The translations under genes were made by a program, and so were the position numbers. Below are positions 40,039-48,756 of a stretch of 57,656 nt of DNA, in pieces. Every line of letters begins with the position of its first letter. Within the stretch, counting starts at the first letter, position 1. The notes below the pieces were generated by a model. It made no database searches. It saw only the letters and a program-made list of their open reading frames with translations, and had not been told where the DNA came from. Source of the DNA: JAAYZQ01 sp034428935 (GTDB taxonomy: Bacteria; Chloroflexota; Anaerolineae; JAAYZQ01); the NCBI GenBank assembly GCA_034428935.1, contig DAOUHB010000192.1, positions 1 through 57,656 on the forward strand, written 5' to 3'.

Positions 40039-43000
40039 ATGCCAGAAAAGGTGTCCATGGAGTTTCACGTGTCGCGCCAGGCGCGGGACCGGTACCGGTT
40101 TGACGAAGCGCTGTTTTCGTTGTCCGGCAACGTGATCCTGGCCAACCTGCACGGCGCCCGGGTCTTTGCCCAGCGGATGAACGAGCGACGCGACCTGGTC
40201 AACTATCCGGAACAGGCCGTGAAGGCGGGGCACCTGAACGCCATGGGCCTCATCGACGAGATCTCGCACCAGATCATCCAGCAGTATCGCCGGGAAGTCA
40301 ACCCGCCGGCCCTGGAACACGCCCTGGCCTGGCTCGACGAGCGCCTGGGCCGGGCGGGGGTGGACCGCACGCTGCGGCGGTTCGCCGACGAGTTCCCGCC
40401 GCTGGCCGTCTATCGCCGCGAGATCGACCTGGACCGCTACATGGAGGGCGAGACGGACGGCGTTCTCCACCGCCAGATCCTCCTGGAAGAGATGCTCATG
40501 CTCTGGCTGGCCAACGCCAACCCGGCCTTTGCCCCCTTCCTGGAGCTGTTCGACGACGACGGCTTGAGCCGCGAGACGGCCTATGCCCCCATCATGGACA
40601 ACCTGTACGACTTTTTCGACACCCAGCCCCCCTTCGGGCCCGACAACGAGAACGTCATCGACCTGCTCCTGGCCCCTGCCCGCGCCCACCCCCATTCCCT
40701 GTTCGACCAACTGGAGTTCATCCGGCGGCGGTGGGCAGGAATGCTGGGCACCTACCTCTACCGCCTGTTGAGCAGCCAGGACCTGATGCGCGAGGAAGAG
40801 CGCGCCGTCTTTGCCGGGCCCGGCCCCAGCCTGGTGTACGAGTATGCCGAGGTCCAGTTCGAGCCGGAGCGCTTTAGCCGCGACCTGGACTGGATGCCGC
40901 ACTTGGTGCTCATGGCCAAGAACACCTACGTCTGGCTGCACCAGCTCTCGCAGCGCTACCAGCGCGACATCACCCGCCTGGACCAGGTGCCCGACGAGGA
41001 ACTGGATAGCCTCGCCCGCTGGGGCTTTACCGGGCTGTGGCTCATCGGCGTCTGGGAGCGCAGCGCGGCCTCGCGCAAGATCAAGCAGCTCACGGGCAAC
41101 CCCGAGGCCGTGGCCTCGGCCTACTCGCTCTACGATTACGTCGTGGCTGGCGACCTGGGCGGCCCGGAAGCCTACGAAACCCTGAGGGCCCGCGCCTGGC
41201 AGCGGGGCATCCGCATGGCCAGCGACATGGTGCCCAACCACGTGGGCATCTACTCCCGGTGGATCGTCGAGCATCCCGATTGGTTCGTCTCCCTGGACTA
41301 CAGCCCGTTCCCCTCCTACAGCTATGGCGGGCCCGACCTCTCGGAGGACGAGCGGGTGGGCATCTTTTTGGAGGACCACTACTACGAGCGCAGCGACGCC
41401 GCCGTGGTCTTTCGCCGGCTGGACCGCTGGACGGGCAGCGAGAAGTTTATCTATCACGGCAACGACGGCACGTCGATGCCCTGGAACGACACGGCGCAGT
41501 TGAACTATCTCAACCCCGAGGTGCGCGAGGCGGTCATCCAGACCATCCTCCACGTCGCCCGGCAGTTCCCCGTCATCCGCTTTGACGCGGCCATGACCCT
41601 GACCAAGCGCCACTACCAGCGGCTGTGGTTCCCGGAACCGGGCACCGGCGGCGCCATCCCCACGCGAGCCGAGCACGGGCTGACCAAGGAGCAGTTCGAC
41701 GCGGCCATGCCCGAAGAGTTCTGGCGCGAGGTGGTGGATCGCGTGGCCGCCGAGGCGCCGGATACGCTGCTCCTGGCCGAGGCGTTCTGGCTCCTGGAGG
41801 GCTATTTTGTGCGCACCCTGGGCATGCACCGCGTCTACAACAGCGCCTTCATGCACATGCTGCGCAACGAGGAAAACGCCAACTACCGGGCCACGATGAA
41901 GAACACGCTAGAGTTCGACCCGGAGATCCTCAAGCGGTTCGTCAATTTCATGAACAACCCCGACGAGGAGACCGCCGTGGCCCAGTTCGGCAAGGGCGAC
42001 AAGTATTTCGGCATCGCCACCATGCTGGCCACCCTGCCCGGCTTGCCCATGTTCGGCCACGGGCAGGTGGAGGGCTATGCCGAGAAGTATGGCATGGAGT
42101 ACCGGCGCGCCTATTGGGACGAGCAGCCCGACCCCGGCCTGGTGGAGCGCCACGAGCGCCAGATCTTTCCCCTGCTGCACCGGCGCCACCTCTTTGCCGA
42201 GGTGGAGCACTTTTTGCTGTACGACGTGGTGGTGCCCGAGGGCCACGTCAACGAGGACATCTTTGCCTATTCGAACCGTGCCGGCATGGACGAGCGGGCC
42301 CTGGTCGTCTATCACAACCGCTACGCCACCGCCAGCGGCTGGGTGCGCACCTCCGTCGGCTTCCTGGCCCGCACCGGCGATGGCGACGGCCGGGCCATGG
42401 TCCAGCGCTCCCTGGGCGAGGGCCTGGGGCTGCGCAACGAGCCCGGGGCCTACTATATCTTTCGCGATCACGTCGCCGGCCTGGAGTACATCCGCAGCGG
42501 GCAAGAGCTGTGCGAGAACGGCCTCTACGTCGAGCTGGACGCCTACAAGTGCCAGGTCCTGCTCGATTGGCGCGAGGTGTGGGACGACGAGTGGCAGCAG
42601 TATTCCGACCTGGAGGGCTACCTGGGCGGCCGCGGGGTACCCAGCATCGAGGAGGCCCAGCGCGAGCTATTCTTGCAGCCGATCCTGCGTCCCTTCCGCG
42701 AGCTAGCCAACGCCGGGTACGTGCGCTGGCTCATGGCGCAGCGGGCCAGCCGCGCCAGAGGGGCGCCCGACGACGAGGTGCTGGCCGAGGTCGAGCGCCG
42801 GGCCGTGGACCTATGGCGGGGCATCGCCGAGTTCACCGGCGGCGACGGCGACGTCCAGGCCCTGGCCGGCGAGACGCGGGCAGCCGTCGAGGCTGCCCTG
42901 CAATTGCCCATCCTGGCCGAACGGTTCCCCTTGCCCGGCGAGCCCCGGTACCAGGCGGCGGTCGAAATGATCGTGTCGCACCTGGGCGACGATCCCGCGG

Positions 43001-43599
43001 CCTGGGCCACGCTCCTGGGCTGGATCCTGGTCCATCCCCTGGCGCGGATGCTGCGCCCCGAGGGGGACCCGGAGCTGAGCCGCAGTTGGATGGACGAGTG
43101 GCGCCTGGGCCAGCAGTTGGCGGGCGTCATGCGAGAGCTGGGTGAGGAGGAGGGGGCCGCCTGGTGGAACGCCGGCACGGTCAAAGTGCTGGTCAAGCAC
43201 CAGGCCTGGTGTCCGCCCCCGGAGGAAGACGAGGAGCGCGCCTACCAGGTATTGACGTCGTGGCTCAGGGACGGAGAGGCGCAGCGCTTCTTGCAGGTCA
43301 ACCGCCACCTGGGCGTCCTGTGGTTCAACGGCGAGTCCTTTGAGCAACTGCTGGCGTGGATGATGGCCATCGCCGCTGTGCGCATCACCGCCGGCGCGGA
43401 GGCCGAAGGGGAGGAGGACGTGGCACGCGCCATCGTCGCCTGCTACGAGGTCGTCGAAAGGCTCCGGGCCGCGGCAGCGGCCTCGGACTACCAGGTGGTC
43501 AAGCTCATGGAGGCGGCCAAAGGTCCGGCCGCCAGCGCGCGCAGTGACGAGCGGCAAACCGGAGCCGCGCCCGACCGGCCCAAGGAGAGAGGCGCCTGA
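40039..43599 (+). CDS. Large GH13 (alpha-amylase family) glycoside hydrolase or transglycosidase
   Basis: The 1186-residue enzyme starts at ATG 40039 after AGGAGA. The GH13 barrel spans about residues 300-720. Region I is SDMVPNHVG (Asp396, Asn400, His401). Region II is VIRFDAAMTL with the nucleophile Asp516 and Arg514. Region III is LLLAEAFW with the acid/base Glu581. Region IV is FMNNPDEE with Asp642. In region IV the usual His before Asp is replaced by Pro, as in some maltosyltransferase-like members. A long N-terminal alpha-rich region (1-300) and a C-terminal extension (about 800-1186) of mainly helices are not explained by known GH13 accessory domains visible to me. No signal peptide is present, so it probably acts in the cytoplasm on storage or stress glucans. 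It is monocistronic. Confidence 0.85.
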   Translation: MPEKVSMEFHVSRQARDRYRFDEALFSLSGNVILANLHGARVFAQRMNERRDLVNYPEQAVKAGHLNAMGLIDEISHQIIQQYRREVNPPALEHALAWLDERLGRAGVDRTLRRFADEFPPLAVYRREIDLDRYMEGETDGVLHRQILLEEMLMLWLANANPAFAPFLELFDDDGLSRETAYAPIMDNLYDFFDTQPPFGPDNENVIDLLLAPARAHPHSLFDQLEFIRRRWAGMLGTYLYRLLSSQDLMREEERAVFAGPGPSLVYEYAEVQFEPERFSRDLDWMPHLVLMAKNTYVWLHQLSQRYQRDITRLDQVPDEELDSLARWGFTGLWLIGVWERSAASRKIKQLTGNPEAVASAYSLYDYVVAGDLGGPEAYETLRARAWQRGIRMASDMVPNHVGIYSRWIVEHPDWFVSLDYSPFPSYSYGGPDLSEDERVGIFLEDHYYERSDAAVVFRRLDRWTGSEKFIYHGNDGTSMPWNDTAQLNYLNPEVREAVIQTILHVARQFPVIRFDAAMTLTKRHYQRLWFPEPGTGGAIPTRAEHGLTKEQFDAAMPEEFWREVVDRVAAEAPDTLLLAEAFWLLEGYFVRTLGMHRVYNSAFMHMLRNEENANYRATMKNTLEFDPEILKRFVNFMNNPDEETAVAQFGKGDKYFGIATMLATLPGLPMFGHGQVEGYAEKYGMEYRRAYWDEQPDPGLVERHERQIFPLLHRRHLFAEVEHFLLYDVVVPEGHVNEDIFAYSNRAGMDERALVVYHNRYATASGWVRTSVGFLARTGDGDGRAMVQRSLGEGLGLRNEPGAYYIFRDHVAGLEYIRSGQELCENGLYVELDAYKCQVLLDWREVWDDEWQQYSDLEGYLGGRGVPSIEEAQRELFLQPILRPFRELANAGYVRWLMAQRASRARGAPDDEVLAEVERRAVDLWRGIAEFTGGDGDVQALAGETRAAVEAALQLPILAERFPLPGEPRYQAAVEMIVSHLGDDPAAWATLLGWILVHPLARMLRPEGDPELSRSWMDEWRLGQQLAGVMRELGEEEGAAWWNAGTVKVLVKHQAWCPPPEEDEERAYQVLTSWLRDGEAQRFLQVNRHLGVLWFNGESFEQLLAWMMAIAAVRITAGAEAEGEEDVARAIVACYEVVERLRAAAAASDYQVVKLMEAAKGPAASARSDERQTGAAPDRPKERGA

Positions 43600-43659
43600 G
43601 CCACGACTGGGCCGGGGCGCGGCACTAATCACATACGTTTGAGACAAGGAGACCCGATC

Positions 43660-44457
43660 ATGAGAAACCTGATCAGACAAATCGTCAACATCATTATCAC
43701 CATCGCCGTCATTGTCGTGAACGCTCTGGCAAACACTCTGCCCATCAATGGCCAGACAACCGGCGAGGTCTCGGACCAGTTCGACGTCTATTTTGTGCCG
43801 GCCGCTTACGTCTTTTCCATCTGGGGCCTCATCTACGTAGCCCTCGTCGCCTTTACGGTGTACCAGGCCCTGCCCTCCCAACGGGAGAATCCTCGCCTGC
43901 AGCGCATGGGCTATCTCTACGCCCTGAGCGGTGTGGCGAACATTGCCTGGATATTCCTGTGGCACTACGAGCAGTTCGTGTGGACTATGGTGGTCATGGC
44001 CGTGCTGCTCCTGACGCTCATCGCCATCTATCTCCGGCTGGGCATCGGCCGCAAGCGGGTTTCGACTGCCGAAACGTGGCTGGTGCGCGTGCCCTTTAGC
44101 CTGTACCTCGGTTGGATCACGGTGGCGACCATCGCCAACGCCACCCAACTTCTGAACTACCTGGGCTGGAACGGCTGGGGCATCGCCCCCGAGTGGTGGG
44201 CGGTCATCATGCTCGCTGCTGCGACGCTCATCACCCTGGCGGTCAGCTTTACCCGGGGGGACATTGCCTACGTCCTGGTCATCGTCTGGGCCTTTGCCGG
44301 CATTGCCCTCAAGCACAGCGACACCCTCCTGGTGTCCATCAGCGCCTGGGTCGGGGCGGGCATCGTGCTCTTGAGCCTGCTCATCGGCATTCCCTTGCGC
44401 CTGGACCGCCTGGAGAGAAAGCCCGTCGAGGAGGTCGGCATCCGGGACCGCTGGTAA
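43660..44457 (+). CDS. TspO/MBR-like (tryptophan-rich sensory) membrane protein
   Basis: ATG 43660 follows AAGGAGA. The 265-residue protein has about seven spans, longer than the five of classic TspO. Conserved-looking parts are FVPAAYVFSIWGLIYVAL, GVANIAWIFLWHYEQFVW and LVRVPFSLYLGWITVATIANATQLL. TspO proteins bind porphyrins or sterol-like ligands and affect stress responses; the extended Trp-rich form is common in bacteria but its ligand is unknown. A 16-bp perfect inverted repeat directly downstream probably ends the transcript. Confidence 0.82.
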   Translation: MRNLIRQIVNIIITIAVIVVNALANTLPINGQTTGEVSDQFDVYFVPAAYVFSIWGLIYVALVAFTVYQALPSQRENPRLQRMGYLYALSGVANIAWIFLWHYEQFVWTMVVMAVLLLTLIAIYLRLGIGRKRVSTAETWLVRVPFSLYLGWITVATIANATQLLNYLGWNGWGIAPEWWAVIMLAAATLITLAVSFTRGDIAYVLVIVWAFAGIALKHSDTLLVSISAWVGAGIVLLSLLIGIPLRLDRLERKPVEEVGIRDRW

Positions 44458-44464
44458 GGGGGCA

Positions 44465-44496
44465 GGGCCTGGCGCCCGCCGGCGGGCGCCAGGCCC
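44465..44496 (+). terminator. 16-bp perfect inverted repeat after the TspO-like gene
   Basis: GGGCCTGGCGCCCGCC is followed directly by its exact reverse complement, only seven bases after the stop codon. The hairpin is entirely GC-rich except for one A/T pair, and no strict T-run follows (TTCTTCTC occurs about 6-14 bases later). It is probably a terminator or mRNA-end stabiliser. Confidence 0.65.
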
Positions 44497-44728
44497 GACA
44501 CGTTCTTCTCGCAGCTACCCTCGCCATCACCACTGCGGCCGTTTCGTTGTCTCTTGACTGCCGCTGGGATCGCCGAGCACCAGCACTGGCCCGGCCAGTT
44601 AGGTGGGCACAGAAACGCCGAGCCGGCGCTCGGCGACCCCAGGCAAGGGCAGCGACCCTGCATCGTTGGAATGGGGCAACAAGAAGGCTCAACCGGGTCT
44701 TCTGGTTGTGTCGCGGTTGGAGGTGACG

Positions 44729-46744
44729 TTGCAAGAGCAGAAAGCCAACCAGGGTCGGTCCGGCGCGGGTACCGTCGACAAGCCTGGCCACCACATCGAA
44801 CCCAGGTCGCGCCCGCAGGCCCGGCCGGACGGTGGCCAGCCCGGACCGGGTGGTGGCCAAACCGCGCCGGGTGGCGGCAAGGGCGGACCGGGTGGTGGCA
44901 AACCCGGCCCATCGGGACCGGTGTGGCCCATCCTGCGCCGGCTGCTGCGCTACATGCGGCCCCACGCCCTCATCCTCTCCGCGGTCGTCCTGGCGGCCCT
45001 GGTCACCACGGCCGTGGAGCTGGCCCCACCCTGGATCATCCGCCTTGCGGTCGATCGCTTTATCCTCGAGGGGCAAACCGAACAGGTCTGGTGGGCCGCC
45101 GGCGGGCTGCTGGCCCTGTCGCTACTCCAGGGCGGCGTCGACTTTGCGCGGCTCTATCTCACCGCCTACACCGGGCAGCGCATCGTCTTTGAGATCCGCA
45201 ACGCCATCTTTCATCACCTCAGCCGCCTCTCCTTCTCCTTCTACGACCGGGCACGCACCGGCGACCTGATGTCGCGGGTCACGGCCGACGTCGACGTGCT
45301 GAACAACTTTTTCGGGCGGGCGGCGGTCATTATCCTGACCAACTTCTTGACGCTGCTCGGCATCCTCGTCGTGCTCGTGATCTGGGATTGGCGGCTGGGC
45401 CTGGTCTACCTGGGCCTGCTGCCCCTCATCGCCCTCGGCATGTGGGCCTACGCCCGGCAGGTGCAGCCGGCGTGGCGCCGCGTGCAGCGGCAACTCGCGG
45501 CGCTGACGAGCACCCTGCAGGAGAGCCTGGCCGGCGTCCTGGTGGTCAAGCTCTTTGGCCGGGAGACGTTCGAGCAAAAGCGGGCCGACCGCCAGAGCAG
45601 GCAGGTTTTGCAGGCCAACGTCGAGACGGCGCGCATCGCCTCGCTGTGGATGCCCTATGCCAGCGTGGTGATGGGCGTGGGCACGGCCCTGGTGTTGTGG
45701 GTCGGAGGACGGAACGTCATTTCGGGCCTGGTCTCCCTGGGTACCCTTATCGGTTTTGCCACCTACATCCAGATGCTGCTGCGGCCCATCCGCCAGACGG
45801 GCATGATGCTCAACGTCGTGATGCAGTCACTGGCCGCGGCCGAGCGAGTGTTCGAGGTGCTCGACACACAGCCGGACGTCCGCGATGCGCCGGATGCCTA
45901 TCCGCTGCCGCCCATCGAGGGACGGGTGCGCTTTGAGGGCGTGAGCTTTCGCTATGGCGACGGGGCTGACGGCGCGCACGCCCTGCGCGCTGTGGACCTG
46001 GAGGCGACGCCGGGCGAGATGGTAGCCCTGGTGGGTCCGTCAGGTGCCGGAAAGACGACGCTGGTGCACCTGCTGCCCCGCTTCTACGATGCGCAGGAGG
46101 GACGCATCACCATCGACGGCCACGACGTCACCGGGGTCACGGTCCAGAGCCTGCGCGACGCCATCGGCATCGCCCTGCAGACGGTGTTTCTGTTTGATAC
46201 CTCCATCGGCGAGAACATTGCCTACGGCAGCCCCCACGCCACGCAGCACGAGATCGAGTGGGCGGCGCGCGTGGTGCAGATGCACGATTTTGTCCAATCC
46301 CTGCCCCTGGGCTACGGCACACCCGTTGGCGAAGGGGGTGTGCGCCTCTCCGGCGGGCAGAAGCAGCGCATCGCCCTGGCTCGGGTGCTCCTCACGGACC
46401 CACGCATCCTGATCCTGGACGAGCCCACCTCCAGCCTGGACGCCGACACCGAGCGGCGCATGCAGCAGGCATTGGCCGAGGTGCGCGCCGGGCGGACCAC
46501 GTTCGTCATCGCCCACCGGCTGTGGACGGTGCAGCAGGCAGACCAGATCCTGGTGCTGCGCGACGGGCAGATCGTCGAGCGGGCGCGCTCTACGCCGGAG
46601 CGGTCGGCCCACGAGGCGCTGCTGGCTGCTGGTGGGTTCTACAGCCAGGTGTACGCGCTGCAATTCCAGACCGAGACGCGGGCAGGCGGAGAGCAGGCAC
46701 TGGCGGCAGGCGAACCCGCCGTGGCGGAAGGAGGGGTGCGATGA
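44729..46744 (+). CDS. ABC exporter half-transporter (TMD-NBD fusion), first of a pair
   Basis: I favour TTG 44729, preceded by GGAGGT; the frame is open further upstream and an earlier start cannot be excluded. The first about 65 residues are hydrophilic and Gly/Pro-rich (GGQPGPGGGQTAPGGGKGG), unusual for the family. Six spans follow (LILSAVVLAALVTTAVEL onward), then the ATPase with Walker A GPSGAGKTT (about residue 436), signature LSGGQKQRIAL, Walker B ILILDEPTSSLD and HRLWTV. The 671-residue product pairs with the next gene, whose start overlaps its stop, so a heterodimeric exporter of drug or lipid type is likely. Confidence 0.88.
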   Translation: MQEQKANQGRSGAGTVDKPGHHIEPRSRPQARPDGGQPGPGGGQTAPGGGKGGPGGGKPGPSGPVWPILRRLLRYMRPHALILSAVVLAALVTTAVELAPPWIIRLAVDRFILEGQTEQVWWAAGGLLALSLLQGGVDFARLYLTAYTGQRIVFEIRNAIFHHLSRLSFSFYDRARTGDLMSRVTADVDVLNNFFGRAAVIILTNFLTLLGILVVLVIWDWRLGLVYLGLLPLIALGMWAYARQVQPAWRRVQRQLAALTSTLQESLAGVLVVKLFGRETFEQKRADRQSRQVLQANVETARIASLWMPYASVVMGVGTALVLWVGGRNVISGLVSLGTLIGFATYIQMLLRPIRQTGMMLNVVMQSLAAAERVFEVLDTQPDVRDAPDAYPLPPIEGRVRFEGVSFRYGDGADGAHALRAVDLEATPGEMVALVGPSGAGKTTLVHLLPRFYDAQEGRITIDGHDVTGVTVQSLRDAIGIALQTVFLFDTSIGENIAYGSPHATQHEIEWAARVVQMHDFVQSLPLGYGTPVGEGGVRLSGGQKQRIALARVLLTDPRILILDEPTSSLDADTERRMQQALAEVRAGRTTFVIAHRLWTVQQADQILVLRDGQIVERARSTPERSAHEALLAAGGFYSQVYALQFQTETRAGGEQALAAGEPAVAEGGVR

Positions 46745-48564
46745 GCATTCGTGGCGGATTCATGACCCGGATGCAAGAGCAGGAGGAATCCTTCCGTTTC
46801 TCGGACCTGGATCGACAGGCGCTGGCCATGTTGTGGGGCTACATGCGCGCCTACAAGGGCCGGCTGGCGCTGGCGCTCGTGGCGACGCTGGCGGTGACGG
46901 CCACAACCCTGGCCATGCCCTACCTGACCAAGGTAGCGGTCGACACGACCATCGCCCAGGGCGATCTGCGTGGCCTGGCCCTCATCTCGCTGCTGTACCT
47001 GGCCCTCAACGGCATCTACTGGCTGGCCAGCTATTGGCAAGGCTACCTGTCCACCTGGGTGGGGCAGCACGTCGTCCACGCCATCCGGCACGATCTCTAT
47101 GCCCACGTACTGCGACAGCCGGTGGCCTTTCACGAGCGGGAGCGGGTAGGGCAGATCTCGTCGCGGCTGACCCACGACGTGAACGCCCTGGCCGAAGTCG
47201 CTTCCAGCGGCGCGCTCAATCTGGTCACCGACCTGCTGACCCTCGCCGGCATCGTCACCATCATGGCACTGCTTGACGTGCGCCTCACACTGGTCACACT
47301 GGCGTCGATCCCCGTCGTGATGCTCAGCATGGGCTACCTTGGCAAGCAGATGCGGAGCGCCTACCAACAGGTGCAGCAGGCCATCGCCGACGTGAACGCG
47401 GGTGTGGAGCAGGGCGTCGCCGGGATGCGCGTCGTGCAGTCGCTGTCACGAGAATCCTTCACCATCGAGCAGTTCGAGAGCCTGAGCCTGCGCAACATGA
47501 AGGCCAACTTGCGCGTGGGGTTGCTCTTTGCCGCCGTCTTCCCGACAATGACCGTGACCAACATGCTGGGCGTGGCGCTGGTCCTCGGTTACGGCGGCGC
47601 GCTGGTCGTGCAAGGTGCAACCACCGTCGGCGTGCTCCTGGCCTTCCTGGGCTACGTCTATCGCTTTTTCGGACCCCTGCGCGAGCTGAGCCTGGTCTAC
47701 AACACCTTCCAGGCGGGGGCCGCCTCCCTGGACCGCATCGCCGATTATATGGCGCGCCAGCCAGCGGTGGTCGAGCCGGAGCAGCCCGAGCGGCCTTCGG
47801 GCGGGTTCGAGGGGCACATCGCCTTCGAGCAGGTGACCTTTGGCTACGGCGACGAGCCGGTGCTACACGACGTGGACCTGGACATAGACCCTGGCGAGAC
47901 CATCGCTCTGGTGGGGCCGACGGGCGCCGGCAAGAGCACCATCGCCCGCCTGCTGGCCCGGCTGTACGACGTGGACGGGGGGGCCGTGCGCCTGGACGGC
48001 GTGGACGTACGCCGCATCGCCTCGGCCGACCTGCGCCGCCTGGTAACCCTCGTGCCGCAGGACGTCTTTCTTTTCGCCGACACCGTCCGCGAGAATATCC
48101 GCTACGGCAATCCCGACGCCACGGACGAGCAGGTCGAGGCCGCCGCCCGGCGCGCCCAGGCCCACGATTTCATAGTCGGGCTGCCCCGGGGCTATGACAG
48201 CCGCGTGGGCGAGCGGGGCGTCACGCTGTCGGGTGGGCAGCGGCAACTGGTGGCCTTTGCCCGGGCACTCCTGGCCGATCCCAGGATCTTGGTCCTGGAC
48301 GAGGCGACGGCCAACGTGGATGCCTACACCGAGGCACGCATCCAGGAGGCCATGGACGAGATCCGCCGCGGACGCACGACCGTGATCATTGCCCACCGTT
48401 TTTCGACGCTGCGCAAGGCCGATCGCATCGTCGTGGTCGACGATGGCCAGATCGTGGGCCAGGGGATGCACGAAAGCCTCGTCGAGACCAATCCAACCTA
48501 CCAGCGCCTCTATCGGCGCCAATGGACGGACGCAGAGTTGGACCAGGTGGCGACAGGCTCGTAA
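46741..48564 (+). CDS. ABC exporter half-transporter (TMD-NBD fusion), second of a pair
   Basis: This 607-residue protein starts with the ATGA overlap. It has six spans (LALALVATLAVTATTLAMPYL, GLALISLLYLALNGIYWLAS and others). The ATPase carries Walker A GPTGAGKST (about residue 392), Q-loop VPQDVFLF, signature LSGGQRQLVAFARALL, Walker B ILVLDEATANVD and switch HRFSTL. The catalytic Glu after Walker B is present in both subunits (DEPTS and DEATA), so both ATP sites could be active. The substrate is unknown. Confidence 0.9.
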   Translation: MSIRGGFMTRMQEQEESFRFSDLDRQALAMLWGYMRAYKGRLALALVATLAVTATTLAMPYLTKVAVDTTIAQGDLRGLALISLLYLALNGIYWLASYWQGYLSTWVGQHVVHAIRHDLYAHVLRQPVAFHERERVGQISSRLTHDVNALAEVASSGALNLVTDLLTLAGIVTIMALLDVRLTLVTLASIPVVMLSMGYLGKQMRSAYQQVQQAIADVNAGVEQGVAGMRVVQSLSRESFTIEQFESLSLRNMKANLRVGLLFAAVFPTMTVTNMLGVALVLGYGGALVVQGATTVGVLLAFLGYVYRFFGPLRELSLVYNTFQAGAASLDRIADYMARQPAVVEPEQPERPSGGFEGHIAFEQVTFGYGDEPVLHDVDLDIDPGETIALVGPTGAGKSTIARLLARLYDVDGGAVRLDGVDVRRIASADLRRLVTLVPQDVFLFADTVRENIRYGNPDATDEQVEAAARRAQAHDFIVGLPRGYDSRVGERGVTLSGGQRQLVAFARALLADPRILVLDEATANVDAYTEARIQEAMDEIRRGRTTVIIAHRFSTLRKADRIVVVDDGQIVGQGMHESLVETNPTYQRLYRRQWTDAELDQVATGS

Positions 48565-48675
48565 GTCGTTCGCGGCGGCATTCTGCGCCCTGCAGACGTG
48601 GGCTCTGCCTCGCCGACCGGCGTAGAGATCGGCGTGCCGGTGCCTCACAGGGCGGTGGATGGTGCCACGGAAAGT

Positions 48676-48704
48676 TTGCCAGCGGCACACACCTGGAGTA
48701 TAAT
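48676..48704 (+). promoter_or_regulatory. Promoter of the alpha/beta hydrolase gene
   Basis: TTGCCA (48676-48681), 17 bases, perfect TATAAT (48699-48704). The leader is about 45 bases to ATG 48757. Confidence 0.75.
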
Positions 48705-48756
48705 GCCGATGGGTGTCTGAGCGGCACTACGTCGAGCAAAAACGGCCTGGTGACAG

